A stretch of 64,000 bases of DNA from Culturomica massiliensis. GTDB taxonomy: Bacteria; Bacteroidota; Bacteroidia; Bacteroidales; Marinifilaceae. The stretch spans positions 1,984,001 to 2,048,000 of the forward strand of contig NZ_LT594621.1 in NCBI RefSeq assembly GCF_900091655.1. Direction: 5' to 3'. The notes below the pieces were generated by a model that was not told the origin of the DNA, did no database searches, and worked only from the letters and a program-made list of their open reading frames with translations. A program made the translations under genes and the position numbers. Below are positions 1 to 8,613 of this stretch, piece by piece. Positions within the stretch are counted from its first letter, which is position 1, and every line of letters starts with the position of its first letter.

Positions 1-515
1 GCCTCATCCGCCAATATCAATACCGGATCATTAACCAAAGCCCGGGCAATGGCCACACGTTGCTGCTGTCCCCCCGACATCTGATTCGATTTATGGTAAA
101 GCCGGTCCTGCAGACTAACAGCATTCAAAGCTTCAATAGCCCGGCGTTCCCGCTCTTTGGCTGAAACAGCCGCATTATACATCAACGGCAATTCAACATT
201 CTCAATGGCTGTTGTCTTAGGTAACAAATTATAAGATTGAAAAACAAAACCGATCTTATGATTCCGCAGTTCCGCCCGCTCGTTCTTTCCCATCTGCCGT
301 ACCGAATAGCCATCCAGCCAATACTCGCCTGTCGTCGGAGTATCCAGACATCCCAGAAGATTCAGCAATGTAGACTTTCCCGAACCGCTTGTCCCCATGA
401 TCGTGACAAACTCTCCGGCCTGTATGGAAAATGATATTCCGCGCAAAGCGTGAACAATTTCATCTCCTACAACAAAATCCCGTTTGATATCCTTTAATTC
501 TATAATCGCATTCAT
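1..515 (-). CDS. ABC transporter ATP-binding protein, MacB/LolD type (partial)
   Basis: This is the nucleotide-binding subunit or domain of an ABC transporter of the MacB/LolD class, which couples ATP hydrolysis to export or lipoprotein release across the envelope. From the ATG the protein begins MNAIIELKDIKRDF. It has a Walker A motif GTSGSGKST near residue 40, a Q-loop in FVFQSYNLLPK, and the signature MSGGQQQRVAIARA. It ends at the edge of the window in the Walker B stretch LILADEA, so the C-terminus lies outside. It follows an adaptor (MacA-like) and a TolC-like gene on the same strand, which supports a tripartite macrolide/peptide-type efflux pump. The permease is not visible and may be the next gene or a C-terminal fusion. 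The substrate cannot be told from sequence. Confidence 0.93.
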   Translation of the reverse strand, partial: MNAIIELKDIKRDFVVGDEIVHALRGISFSIQAGEFVTIMGTSGSGKSTLLNLLGCLDTPTTGEYWLDGYSVRQMGKNERAELRNHKIGFVFQSYNLLPKTTAIENVELPLMYNAAVSAKERERRAIEALNAVSLQDRLYHKSNQMSGGQQQRVAIARALVNDPVLILADE

Positions 516-669
516 CACTCATTTATATTTATCTGTCTTTCCGGCTATCCCCAACAAACCACTCATTTACAATTATGAAACACATTTAGGCGATCGCAAA
601 TTACCTGTTATTACTTTTCACCTTGTTTCCAGGCCTCTCTCCTTTTATCTGCCATCAATCTGTCGTCTC

Positions 670-1875
670 TTACTTTTTATTTTTCTTATCGCTTCCCGGC
701 GGTTTAGGCATAAACGGACTGGATTCGGTTTCTCCGGTTTGCGGAGGCCCCATAGCCGGTTTACCCGTTTGCATCCCGATCACGACCTCCTCTCCTTCCT
801 GCAAGCCGTTTACCACCTCCACAACAGAGGTCAACAAAGTACCTAACCGAACCTCTTTCTGTTCCAACGTATCTCCTTTCTTCACCCACACCGTTTTTTG
901 CAATGCCGGATTTTCTACCTGTACCGGTTCCAAAATAACTCCGCTTGCTTCAGCAACCTGATAATCGGGGACAAACTTCAGGGCCTTCGGAGAAATTGTC
1001 AGCACACCGTTCTTTTCCAGGGTATAAATAGATACCGTCGCCGTCAATCCCGGCTTCAGCTTTAGATCGGGATTCGGTGCGCTGATAACGACTTCATAAG
1101 TCACGACGTTCGACTCGACAGTCGCTTCCAGGCGTACCTGAGTTACCACTCCCTCAAAAATATCGTTCGGATAGGCATCTACAGAGAATGTCACCCGCTG
1201 TCCGTCCATCACCTGACCGATATCGGCCTCATCTACATCCGCAATTACCTGCATCTCCGTCAAATCTTTAGCAATTGTGAACAAAGTCGGTGTTTCGAAA
1301 CCGGCAGCAACCGTCTGTCCTTCTTCCACTTCCCGGCTGATCACGACACCGTCAATCGGACTGGTTATCACAGCATACCCCAGATTACGCCTTACCTTTA
1401 CAATATCTGCTTTGGATTTGTCATAAGTGCTTTTCGCTTTTTCGTAATTATAGGTCGCACTCTCGTAATCGGTATCACTGATCAGTTTTTTCTCAAAAAG
1501 TACCTTGCTCCGGGCATAATTTTTCTGCTGATAATCATATTCGGCCTTGGCATTCGCCAATTGAGCCTCCTGTGATTCCAGTTCGGCCTGTAAAGTCACT
1601 TTATCCATTTCTGCTATCAACTGCCCTTTTTTTACGACACTATTGTAATCGACGTAAATTTTATCTACGATTCCGGATACCTGGGTACCGACATCGACTT
1701 TCGTCACCGGCTCAACCGTTCCTGTTGCAGAGACCATATTCGAAATACGTTCTCTTTTCACCTGTGTTGTCTCCCAGCTGAGTGCTCTCCCGGGCGAAGC
1801 TCCCAGAAAAAAATAGCAGACAACTCCGATAACCGCTACTCCGGCAATTCCTAAAACAATCTTTTTCATTTTCAT
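670..1875 (-). CDS. Efflux RND/MacA-type periplasmic adaptor subunit
   Basis: This 401-aa membrane-fusion protein would bridge an inner-membrane ABC permease to an outer-membrane TolC channel. Residues 5-24 form one N-terminal transmembrane or signal anchor. The biotinyl-lipoyl-like half follows (VSATGTVEPVTKVDVGTQVSG, interrupted here as a short motif), then a coiled-coil hairpin at about residues 95-165 rich in Q, K, E and A, then the second lipoyl half (VITSPIDGVVISREVEEGQTV) and beta-barrel segments. The last 30 residues are Pro/Gly/Lys rich and probably disordered. Length and order fit MacA. It lies 26 bp downstream of the TolC-like gene and upstream of the ATPase, all on the minus strand, so the three are likely one operon. 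Two ATGs lie two codons apart; I used the upstream one. Confidence 0.92.
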   Translation of the reverse strand: MKMKKIVLGIAGVAVIGVVCYFFLGASPGRALSWETTQVKRERISNMVSATGTVEPVTKVDVGTQVSGIVDKIYVDYNSVVKKGQLIAEMDKVTLQAELESQEAQLANAKAEYDYQQKNYARSKVLFEKKLISDTDYESATYNYEKAKSTYDKSKADIVKVRRNLGYAVITSPIDGVVISREVEEGQTVAAGFETPTLFTIAKDLTEMQVIADVDEADIGQVMDGQRVTFSVDAYPNDIFEGVVTQVRLEATVESNVVTYEVVISAPNPDLKLKPGLTATVSIYTLEKNGVLTISPKALKFVPDYQVAEASGVILEPVQVENPALQKTVWVKKGDTLEQKEVRLGTLLTSVVEVVNGLQEGEEVVIGMQTGKPAMGPPQTGETESSPFMPKPPGSDKKNKK

Positions 1876-1901
1876 ATCGTTTTATTTATCGATTTCTTTA
1901 A

Positions 1902-3218
1902 TTAATTCAACTGTATCCCTTTTCCCTGGTAAAAATTCAGCAATTGTAAATTCAATACAGCCATATATTTGGCTTGTACCAATTCTTGTTGTGCTGCCAG
2001 CAAATTATTTTTTTCAGTCAACAATTCTACCGTATTTTTCATGCCGAGATTAAACTGTTCTTCCACCAGGCTATAACTCTGCATGGCAGCCTTTACGCTT
2101 TCCATGGCAGCTTTATAACGATTTTGCGAAGACAGGGCATCCAAATACACCGTCTCAACGGTTTTCAACAACTCCTTTTGGGAATTTAAATAATCCAATT
2201 CTGCATTTTCGACACTCAATTGAGCCAGTTTTACTGCCGATTTGTTCTTACGGTTACCGGCAATGGGTACGCTCAGAGTAACTCCTACACTCTCGTTGAA
2301 ATTATGCCTTAACTGATCTGAAAAAGAGTAACCGGAACCGGAAACATGACTTGTACCTATACCTGCCGTCAAATTCAAAGAAGGAAGATAACCGGCCTTT
2401 GCAATAGCAACATCGCTCTGTGCTGACACTACCGACAAACGGCTCCCCGCAATTTCCGGCATAAAATCCAATGCCGCCGTATATACCTCTTGTTTCGACG
2501 GTAATAGTTTCAATACATCGCTCTCCGACAGAGAAGGAATATTCAAACGGATATCGTCCATTATATTCAATTCAAGCAATTGCTTTAAAGACAACCTGTT
2601 TTCCTCTAAAGTCGCCCGGGCCGCCACCGTTTGATACTTATCGGTGCTGTACTGGGATTCCAGTTGGGCCAAATCGCTTTTCGAAATCGAACCGGCCGTA
2701 TACAACTGCCGGGCACGCTCACACTGTTGTCTGGAAACTTCTTCGGTGTTTTTATTGATTCCGACTGATTCCATCGCATATAATACCTGCAAGAAACTTT
2801 CCGTGATTGCGATCTCTATATTGTTTTCAGCTTCCCGGATATACAGTTCCTGTATCTGATTCTGTAATTCCTGCTGACGAACCTGTTTTCGTAATTGTCC
2901 TCCCTGATACAAGGCAACGGAAGAACTGAATCCGTAATTTCCACTATAACTGTTCTCGTCAGCCTCCACGGACTTCGGACGATTTACCCAATTGTGCGAA
3001 CTTGAGAAGGAAAGAGAAGGGAATAATTGTGCTTTACTTTTCAAATACTGCTCCCGGTTCTCCTCCAAAGAGATTTTGCTTTTCTTCACCTGGATATTTT
3101 GCTCGCGGGCATATCGGATACACCTTGACAAATTCCACTCTTCCGGTTTATCCTGGGCTTTTACCCCTACAGGGGAAAATGCCAGCCAAATCATTATCGA
3201 AGTTATAACCCCTTTCAT
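1902..3218 (-). CDS. TolC family outer membrane efflux protein
   Basis: This is an outer-membrane channel protein of the TolC/OEP family, 438 aa, which would be the exit duct for the neighbouring adaptor and ABC ATPase. An N-terminal signal peptide ends near VGVKAQ (about residue 22). The rest is two copies of the OEP repeat with long amphipathic helices, for example LAQLESQYSTDKYQTVAARA in the first half and VELLTEKNNLLAAQQELVQA in the second, separated by beta segments (LNLTAGIGTSH). The length is typical. It is the first gene of the efflux operon. A short leader of about 200 bp separates it from the next gene upstream and carries that gene's terminator. Confidence 0.92.
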   Translation of the reverse strand: MKGVITSIMIWLAFSPVGVKAQDKPEEWNLSRCIRYAREQNIQVKKSKISLEENREQYLKSKAQLFPSLSFSSSHNWVNRPKSVEADENSYSGNYGFSSSVALYQGGQLRKQVRQQELQNQIQELYIREAENNIEIAITESFLQVLYAMESVGINKNTEEVSRQQCERARQLYTAGSISKSDLAQLESQYSTDKYQTVAARATLEENRLSLKQLLELNIMDDIRLNIPSLSESDVLKLLPSKQEVYTAALDFMPEIAGSRLSVVSAQSDVAIAKAGYLPSLNLTAGIGTSHVSGSGYSFSDQLRHNFNESVGVTLSVPIAGNRKNKSAVKLAQLSVENAELDYLNSQKELLKTVETVYLDALSSQNRYKAAMESVKAAMQSYSLVEEQFNLGMKNTVELLTEKNNLLAAQQELVQAKYMAVLNLQLLNFYQGKGIQLN

Positions 3219-3366
3219 ATCTTTTATTGTATTTTATACAAACAAAAATAGAAAGCGATCATTTTAAGGACAATTTTATTCGACACAGGCCAGCTATTTA
3301 TCGACTGATTTCCCTTTTTTACCTATCAAACCACATCTGAAGAACAGGATATACGACACCCCGTTA

Positions 3367-3404
3367 TAAAAAATGCCGGTATTCTACGCAAGAACACCGA
3401 CATT
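3367..3404 (-). terminator. Rho-independent terminator of the YrdC/Sua5 gene
   Basis: Read on the minus strand, a 14-bp stem (AATGTCGGTGTTCT pairing with AGAATACCGGCATT, using two G-U pairs) with a five-base loop is followed by a run of T. It sits 23 bp past the stop of the Sua5-like gene. Confidence 0.7.
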
Positions 3405-3426
3405 CACTATAATTCATTATAACCGC

Positions 3427-4032
3427 TTACAACTCTCCGATCCCCTGCCGGATAATTTCCGGCTCATCTCCCGTACAATCCACAACTGTAGAAGCTACAT
3501 TATGCCCATAGCCGCCATCGATAACCAAATCGACCGATCTGCAATATTTCTCGTGAATCAATTCCGGATCTGTCGTATATTCGACAATTTCGTCATCATC
3601 ATGCACCGAAGTCGTAAGCAAAGGATTACCCAATTCCTCCACAATAGCCATTGCGATATAATTGGCCGGAATTCTGATTCCAATCGTTTTTCTGCGATTC
3701 ATCAGAACATTAGGCAGCTTTGTCGTCGCATTCAATATAAATGTAAAAGGCCCGGGAAGGCAACGTTTCATTATTTTGAAAACCTCATCGCTCACCTTAG
3801 CATAGGTCGCAATATTACTCAAATCCCGGCATATCATCGAAAAACTGGCTTTTTCCGGCTTTATCCCCTTCAATGCAGCAATCCGCTGGACAGCTTTTAC
3901 GTTATTGATATCACACCCGATAGCATATACAGTGTCCGTCGGATAAATAATGATTCCGCCTTTTCGCAGCAGACTTACAATTTTGAGGATATCCCTTTCA
4001 TTGGGATTATCTTCAAATAATTTAATCAGCAT
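3427..4032 (-). CDS. L-threonylcarbamoyladenylate synthase family protein (YrdC/YciO/Sua5)
   Basis: This 201-aa protein belongs to the YrdC-like family, which makes threonylcarbamoyl-AMP from threonine, bicarbonate and ATP for the t6A modification of tRNAs. Family marks visible here include GGIIIYPTDTVYAIGCDI near the N-terminus, the KPEKASFSMICRDL segment, LPGPFTFILNATTKLP and RKTIGIRIPAN. The length and the C-terminal STVVDCTGDEPEIIRQGIG fit the single-domain form without the Sua5 C-terminal extension. An in-frame start seven codons upstream exists, but MLIKLFEDN aligns with the family start, so I chose that ATG. Whether it is the true YrdC or the paralogue YciO cannot be settled from one sequence. 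It is a monocistronic unit with its own terminator. Confidence 0.88.
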   Translation of the reverse strand: MLIKLFEDNPNERDILKIVSLLRKGGIIIYPTDTVYAIGCDINNVKAVQRIAALKGIKPEKASFSMICRDLSNIATYAKVSDEVFKIMKRCLPGPFTFILNATTKLPNVLMNRRKTIGIRIPANYIAMAIVEELGNPLLTTSVHDDDEIVEYTTDPELIHEKYCRSVDLVIDGGYGHNVASTVVDCTGDEPEIIRQGIGEL

Positions 4033-4038
4033 AATATA

Positions 4039-4067
4039 GAGTCTCAAAGTCAAAGAGTCTCAAAGTC
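4039..4067. repeat. Tandem 16-bp intergenic repeat
   Basis: GAGTCTCAAAGTC occurs twice with a 16-bp period, and TTGAGACTC, an inverted copy of part of it, lies at 4094-4102. The block fills the gap between the Sua5-like and aldolase genes; both arms could pair into a hairpin. Confidence 0.6.
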
Positions 4068-4124
4068 ATCAAGCCTATTCCAGACCGGTGCCCTTGAGAC
4101 TCTTTTGCCGGAATCCGGCAAAAA

Positions 4125-4781
4125 TTATGAATTTACTTTCTGATAGTCCTCCAAAAACTTTGCCAAACCACTATCTGTCAAGGGATGCTTTAACAATCCC
4201 TTGATTGCTGCTAACGGGCAAGTAGCAACATCTGCTCCGGCTTCCATACATTGAATGATATGCTGCGTTGACCGTATCGAAGCAGCCAACACCTGCGTTT
4301 TAAATCCATAATAACCATACATATCTACAATCTTCACCACTAACTCAACGCCATCACTGGCAATATCATCCAAACGCCCTACAAAAGGAGAAACATAAGT
4401 TGCACCGGCTTTCGCAGCCAACAATGCCTGTCCCGGAGAAAATACCAACGTACAGTTGGTACGGATCCCTTTTCCGGTAAAATATTTAATGGCCCGGATT
4501 CCGTCTGCAATACAGGGAACTTTTACAACTATATTCGGATGCAAAGCAGCCAATTCCTCTCCCTCTTTAATCATTCCCTCATAATCGGTAGCGATCACCT
4601 CTGCACTTACATCTCCATTGACAATCTTGCAAATTTCGACATAATGCTTTTTGCAGTTTTCCTCTCCTTTAATACCCTCTTTCGCCATTAAAGAAGGATT
4701 TGTTGTAACACCGTCTAAAACTCCAAGCTCGTTTGCTTCCCGGATTTGATCTAAGTTTGCTGTATCTATAAAAAATTTCAT
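4125..4781 (-). CDS. fsa: Fructose-6-phosphate aldolase / transaldolase-like protein
   Basis: This 218-aa class I aldolase of the transaldolase family (FSA/MipB/TalC type) would form or cleave fructose 6-phosphate, or act as transaldolase in the non-oxidative pentose phosphate pathway. The family start MKFFIDTANLDQIREA is intact, as are GVTTNPSLMAKEG and the Schiff-base lysine K87 in NIVVKVPC. TNCTLVFSPGQALLAAKAGA and YVSPFVGRLDD follow, and the length is that of the short bacterial form. Annotation as transaldolase or as aldolase depends on one or two active-site residues and is not decided here. It is transcribed alone; a TAATTTTG motif at 4836-4843 on the minus strand is a possible -7 element. 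Confidence 0.93.
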   Translation of the reverse strand: MKFFIDTANLDQIREANELGVLDGVTTNPSLMAKEGIKGEENCKKHYVEICKIVNGDVSAEVIATDYEGMIKEGEELAALHPNIVVKVPCIADGIRAIKYFTGKGIRTNCTLVFSPGQALLAAKAGATYVSPFVGRLDDIASDGVELVVKIVDMYGYYGFKTQVLAASIRSTQHIIQCMEAGADVATCPLAAIKGLLKHPLTDSGLAKFLEDYQKVNS

Positions 4782-4914
4782 AGTTTAGATTTTATTAATT
4801 AAAAAAGTCCGCATACGTTAGCGTTAGTGACGAAACAAAATTATGATTTTATCCCTAAAAAACGGCAGAAGAGGAGAAATATTTCTTTATTAGGTTCTAA
4901 ACTCCGTTTGCAAC

Positions 4915-5292
4915 CTACTTCTGAGGTAATATTTCAATCCAATAGCCATCCGGATCACAGATAAAATACAACCCCATCTGCACATTTTCATAACAGATAC
5001 ATCCCATCTCCCTGTGATAAGCACGTACCTGCTCATAATCTCCGGCTACCCGAAGACACAGATGATATTCTCCTTCTCCCAAATCATAAGGTTCTTTACG
5101 ATCTTTAAGCCATGTCAATTCCAACGAAAAACCGGTCTCCCCATCCCCCAGATATACCAATATAAAAGAACCGTCTGCCGCCACTTTACGACGTATTTCT
5201 TTCAATCCCAAAGCCTTATTATAAAAGGCAATACTTTTGTCCAAATCCAATACATTAAAATTGAAATGATCAAACCTGCTCTTGATTTCCAT
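4915..5292 (-). CDS. VOC family protein, lactoylglutathione lyase-like
   Basis: This 125-aa protein has the paired beta-alpha-beta-beta-beta fold of the vicinal-oxygen-chelate family. It starts MEIKSRFDHFNFNVLDLDKSIAFYNKALGL (given as family landmarks), with a predicted metal His at the HFNFNV strand, a second ligand in FSLELTW, a His in EYHLCLRV and the final Glu in GYWIEILPQK. This arrangement resembles glyoxalase I (GloA), which detoxifies methylglyoxal adducts. Many VOC proteins of this size have other substrates, so the exact reaction is inferred. It lies alone between the aldolase and an MBL-fold gene. Confidence 0.85.
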   Translation of the reverse strand: MEIKSRFDHFNFNVLDLDKSIAFYNKALGLKEIRRKVAADGSFILVYLGDGETGFSLELTWLKDRKEPYDLGEGEYHLCLRVAGDYEQVRAYHREMGCICYENVQMGLYFICDPDGYWIEILPQK

Positions 5293-5343
5293 AACTTTTA
5301 TTTTTAATTCCTGTTTATAGCCTCTCCCGAAAAGAAAAATAAC

Positions 5344-6063
5344 TTAAAATTCAACCGACATGCCGGGATGTGTCAATACAATGAATTCCGTTCCATGATT
5401 CTCCGCATATTCCCGAAAAGCATTTGCTTTCGCATACCTTTCCCAAAAATGCATCGGAACAAATTTCCGGACCGGAATACGATCTATAAACTGTTTTGCG
5501 CCTGACATATAATCCGCTCCCAAACGAGGATCAACCGGAAACATCGCCAAATCCAAAAAATCGGCATCCTTTGCCAAAACAGCCACTTCCCGCAAAAAAG
5601 CTTTTTCCGCTTCTTCCACTTCCTGTTCGGTAGATTCCTCTCTCCAATGCCAGTTATTCAAATCTCCGGCATGAAATATACGCTTCCCCTCTGTATGCAA
5701 TAAAAAAGAAATGCCGACATCCGTCGATCCATATGCTTTAATCCGTAAGAAATCATCCTGCCATGTTTCTCCCTTATCCAACCAAACCACATCATCTTCC
5801 CACTCTTTATTTCCTTTTCGTATGTCCGAAGAAAGGATATAACGAAGATTTTTCTTCTCCGACCAACCGAATATCTCCGGATTAAAATGATCGGGGTGTG
5901 CGTGGGAAGCGAGTATATACATTCTTTTCTCCGTATTCCTCAAATATTCATGAACAGTTCCCTCTTTTCCCTTCCAACCGCTGTCTTTATAATAATCGAT
6001 CACAACGACGATATTGTCATTCTCGAGTATAAAACCACTGTGGTATACATAAATAAGCTTCAT
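5344..6063 (-). CDS. MBL fold metallo-hydrolase
   Basis: This 239-aa protein carries the metallo-beta-lactamase HxHxDH motif as H54-A-H-P-D-H59, followed by a later His in FHAGDLNNWHW and the C-terminal PMHFWERY. The compact size and these motifs place it with UlaG-like or uncharacterised cytosolic MBL hydrolases; no signal peptide is seen. The substrate is unknown. It is followed by the VOC gene on the same strand with 51 bp between them, so co-transcription is possible. Confidence 0.88.
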   Translation of the reverse strand: MKLIYVYHSGFILENDNIVVVIDYYKDSGWKGKEGTVHEYLRNTEKRMYILASHAHPDHFNPEIFGWSEKKNLRYILSSDIRKGNKEWEDDVVWLDKGETWQDDFLRIKAYGSTDVGISFLLHTEGKRIFHAGDLNNWHWREESTEQEVEEAEKAFLREVAVLAKDADFLDLAMFPVDPRLGADYMSGAKQFIDRIPVRKFVPMHFWERYAKANAFREYAENHGTEFIVLTHPGMSVEF

Positions 6064-6324
6064 AACCGATTCTATATTGTAGTCTTATCAAAATTAGCTC
6101 AAAAATCAATACCGACAAATGTAAAAACGGATTTAATTGTAAACAGGCCATATCCGCCGGTTTAAGCGGAATTATTGATCCGCAACTGACACTTTTCGAT
6201 CGCTCCATCCTGAAATGCCGATTTATTCTGATCTACGGTTCTTCTTTCTCTGTACAGCGAGAATGGTATGTTCCGCCTAAAACTGTAAATCTAAAATCAA
6301 CCATGTATATCTCGTTTGTTGATG

Positions 6325-6352
6325 AAAAAAGCTGTCGTTTCCAACAGCTTTT
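6325..6352 (-). terminator. Terminator of the parAB-DUF5683-mltD cluster
   Basis: A nine-base stem AAAAGCTGT/ACAGCTTTT with an eight-base loop lies just past the stop codon of mltD. The stem ends in U-rich sequence on both strands. Confidence 0.65.
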
Positions 6353-6358
6353 ATATCC

Positions 6359-7918
6359 TTAAATTTTTATCTTCAGTTTCTGGCCCGGCCTTATATCTTT
6401 AACGTCGTTCTCACTGATTCCGTTCCAACGCATAATATCCCGGTTTGTCACTCCCGGATATTTTTTGGCTATCGTCCAAAGATTCTCTCCTTTTTTAACA
6501 GTATAATATACAAATTCGCCGTCTATTGTTTCCACCTTCGGAACGTCCGTTTCATTCGTCACTTTCCCTCTATAGCTGGCCTTATCTTTATACTTCCCGA
6601 CTTTACTGTTAGGTACATATACCACCAGCTTCTGACCAACCCGGATCGTCAAACGTCTGTTCAGGTTATTCCAATATTTCAAATCAGCCAGACGAACATT
6701 GAATTTAGCAGCAATCGCTCCCGGGACATCCCCGCTCCTAACGGTATAAACCAACCGGGCTTTATCCCCCGTCACACTCGCAACATGGGCATAACGTTTA
6801 AAACGGTCGTTCGGATTAGCCGTCCGGTCGCTATTGTCAAAATACACATTGCGCTTATAGGCAAAAATCGTATCCTGATTATCGATAAAATTACCGACAT
6901 AATTATAAGGCATTTTCAAAACATACGACTTTCCTAACCCGGCCGGAATAATATCTTTAGTATATTGTGGATTTACATCACGTAACTCTTCCACTGAAAT
7001 ATCCATATTCTTACATATCTGGTCAAAATGAAGGGCGTCCTCAACCACAATCGTATCACAAATCGGAGGTAAAGTACTCTCTATCGGATAAATATTATGT
7101 TCCTTGCTGTAATTGAAAGCGTATATTGCTGCAATAAATGCAGGTACATATCCGCGGGTCTCCTTCGGCAAATGGTAATATATATCCCAATAATTCTTTT
7201 TCCCGCCGGAACGCCGGATGGCCTTGTTGACATTTCCAGGACCGCAATTATAAGCAGCTATCACCAGTATCCAGTCTTCATATATGCTGTACAAATCGTT
7301 CAAATAACGTACAGCTGCCTGTGTCGATTTCACCGGATCGAAACGTTCATCGATAAACGAGTTGATTTCCAGTTTATACATCTTCCCTGTCGGATACATA
7401 AACTGCCATAATCCGCAAGCCCCGGCCCGGGAGCGGGCAACCGGATTCAAGGCACTTTCGATTACCGGTAGATATTTCAATTCCAAAGGCATACAGTTAG
7501 CCGCCAAAGCTTCTTCGAAAATCGGGAAATAATATTCACTTGCCCCCAGCATCGTCGCTACCTGCATCCGTTTCCGTACCGTATACAAATCGATAAAATT
7601 CCGGACAATATTATTATAAGACAAATTTATAGCAGGATTCAGGGAATCCAACCGCAACAGATAAAGAGAATCCGGGAATTCCGGAACGGTTTTCAACATC
7701 TCTGCAATATAGGCCGAATCGACATAAGTATCTGTTTTCTTCTGGTTTTGCAACCATTGAAGATAGTAATTATCGATCGTCTGAATAAAAGAAGGCTGAA
7801 TACTATCCGTCAACTGCCCTTCGGACTTCAACATACTACTATCCTCTACCGACACAAGCTCCTGACCTCCGGCAATCTTACATACACATAAAAATACAAT
7901 CCAAACCAACAAACGCAT
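6359..7918 (-). CDS. Membrane-bound lytic murein transglycosylase D-like, with LysM repeats
   Basis: This 519-aa secreted enzyme would cut the glycan strands of peptidoglycan. An N-terminal signal segment is followed by a family helical region, then the SLT fold with the catalytic glutamate E154 in LPVIESALNPVARS, GACGLWQFMYPTGKMY, and AAYNCGPGNVNKAI. Two C-terminal LysM domains bind glycan: YTVRSGDVPGAIAAKFNV and YTVKKGENLWTIAKKY. This order matches Bacteroidales MltD-like proteins. It is the last gene of a unit that begins with parA and parB, a conserved arrangement in this order. The downstream (p)ppGpp synthetase gene that I recall next to this cluster in Bacteroides is absent here. Confidence 0.93.
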   Translation of the reverse strand: MRLLVWIVFLCVCKIAGGQELVSVEDSSMLKSEGQLTDSIQPSFIQTIDNYYLQWLQNQKKTDTYVDSAYIAEMLKTVPEFPDSLYLLRLDSLNPAINLSYNNIVRNFIDLYTVRKRMQVATMLGASEYYFPIFEEALAANCMPLELKYLPVIESALNPVARSRAGACGLWQFMYPTGKMYKLEINSFIDERFDPVKSTQAAVRYLNDLYSIYEDWILVIAAYNCGPGNVNKAIRRSGGKKNYWDIYYHLPKETRGYVPAFIAAIYAFNYSKEHNIYPIESTLPPICDTIVVEDALHFDQICKNMDISVEELRDVNPQYTKDIIPAGLGKSYVLKMPYNYVGNFIDNQDTIFAYKRNVYFDNSDRTANPNDRFKRYAHVASVTGDKARLVYTVRSGDVPGAIAAKFNVRLADLKYWNNLNRRLTIRVGQKLVVYVPNSKVGKYKDKASYRGKVTNETDVPKVETIDGEFVYYTVKKGENLWTIAKKYPGVTNRDIMRWNGISENDVKDIRPGQKLKIKI

Positions 7919-7930
7919 AATTCAATCCGA

Positions 7931-8593
7931 TTAAAAAGTTAAGGTTAAAGTCAGTCCTACCATTCCACCCGAAGAAGGACTGTAAAAAGAAGAAGGTTGT
8001 ATATTCAACGAAAGATCGTCGTCTATTTCAAAATCATAAAAATGAGCAAAAACACAGGCATCGATAATTTGCAAAGCATAGATTGCTCCCATTGTAATGT
8101 AAAGCAAATCCCGGTTACGTTTGAAATTATCTTTCTTATTCTGTAACTGACGCTTAAAATTAGACTGCTGCTGAGGTGTAAAATTCTCAACATCTCCTCC
8201 GACATATACCTTATCCCAAGATGGATTTTCAGGATAAGGAGTATTGGGATCTTTGGCTTTCTCTTCCAAATAAACGGTATAGTCCACAAAAGCATTCTTA
8301 TATTTCTTAAATTGCTTGGTATTCCAACTGATACCATATACCGTAGCTCCGATACCACCATACAGAATAGGTACTTTCCACCACTGTCCGTTATAAATCT
8401 GTCCGGACCCCGGAAGGGCCAAAGCCATATAGGTCGCTTTTTTGGGAGAATGCGGCTTTTTGGTAATTTTTTCAGCAACAATAAGTGTATCTGTCGTTAC
8501 TACGGTCGCCGTATCCGCACTGCTTTCCACATTTTGAGCCCGGACACTGACACATGCCAACAATACCGATATGACTATTAAAAATGCTCTCAC
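7931..8593 (-). CDS. DUF5683 domain-containing protein
   Basis: This 220-aa protein of unknown function has a signal peptide (MRAFLIVISVLLACVSVRAQ), a conserved SPKKATYMALALPGSGQIYN motif and a second hydrophobic helix around LLYITMGAIYALQIIDA. It is placed with DUF5683 because of that motif and its constant position between parB and the LysM transglycosylase gene. It begins with GTG; no in-frame ATG lies near the signal peptide. A role at the envelope is inferred from the signal peptide and neighbours only. It is 12 bp upstream of mltD and so is probably translated from the same transcript. Confidence 0.85.
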   Translation of the reverse strand: MRAFLIVISVLLACVSVRAQNVESSADTATVVTTDTLIVAEKITKKPHSPKKATYMALALPGSGQIYNGQWWKVPILYGGIGATVYGISWNTKQFKKYKNAFVDYTVYLEEKAKDPNTPYPENPSWDKVYVGGDVENFTPQQQSNFKRQLQNKKDNFKRNRDLLYITMGAIYALQIIDACVFAHFYDFEIDDDLSLNIQPSSFYSPSSGGMVGLTLTLTF

Positions 8594-8613
8594 TTATTTC
8601 TCCCGCTTATCCG

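Noticed and set aside
3373..4020. A 215-codon plus-strand frame opposite the YrdC/Sua5 gene
   Set aside because: It is the antisense of a clear family member and has His/Arg/Ile-rich composition typical of a shadow frame.
4107..4119. GCCGGAATCCGGC palindrome after the aldolase gene as a terminator
   Set aside because: The loop would be only three bases and no T run follows on the transcribed strand.
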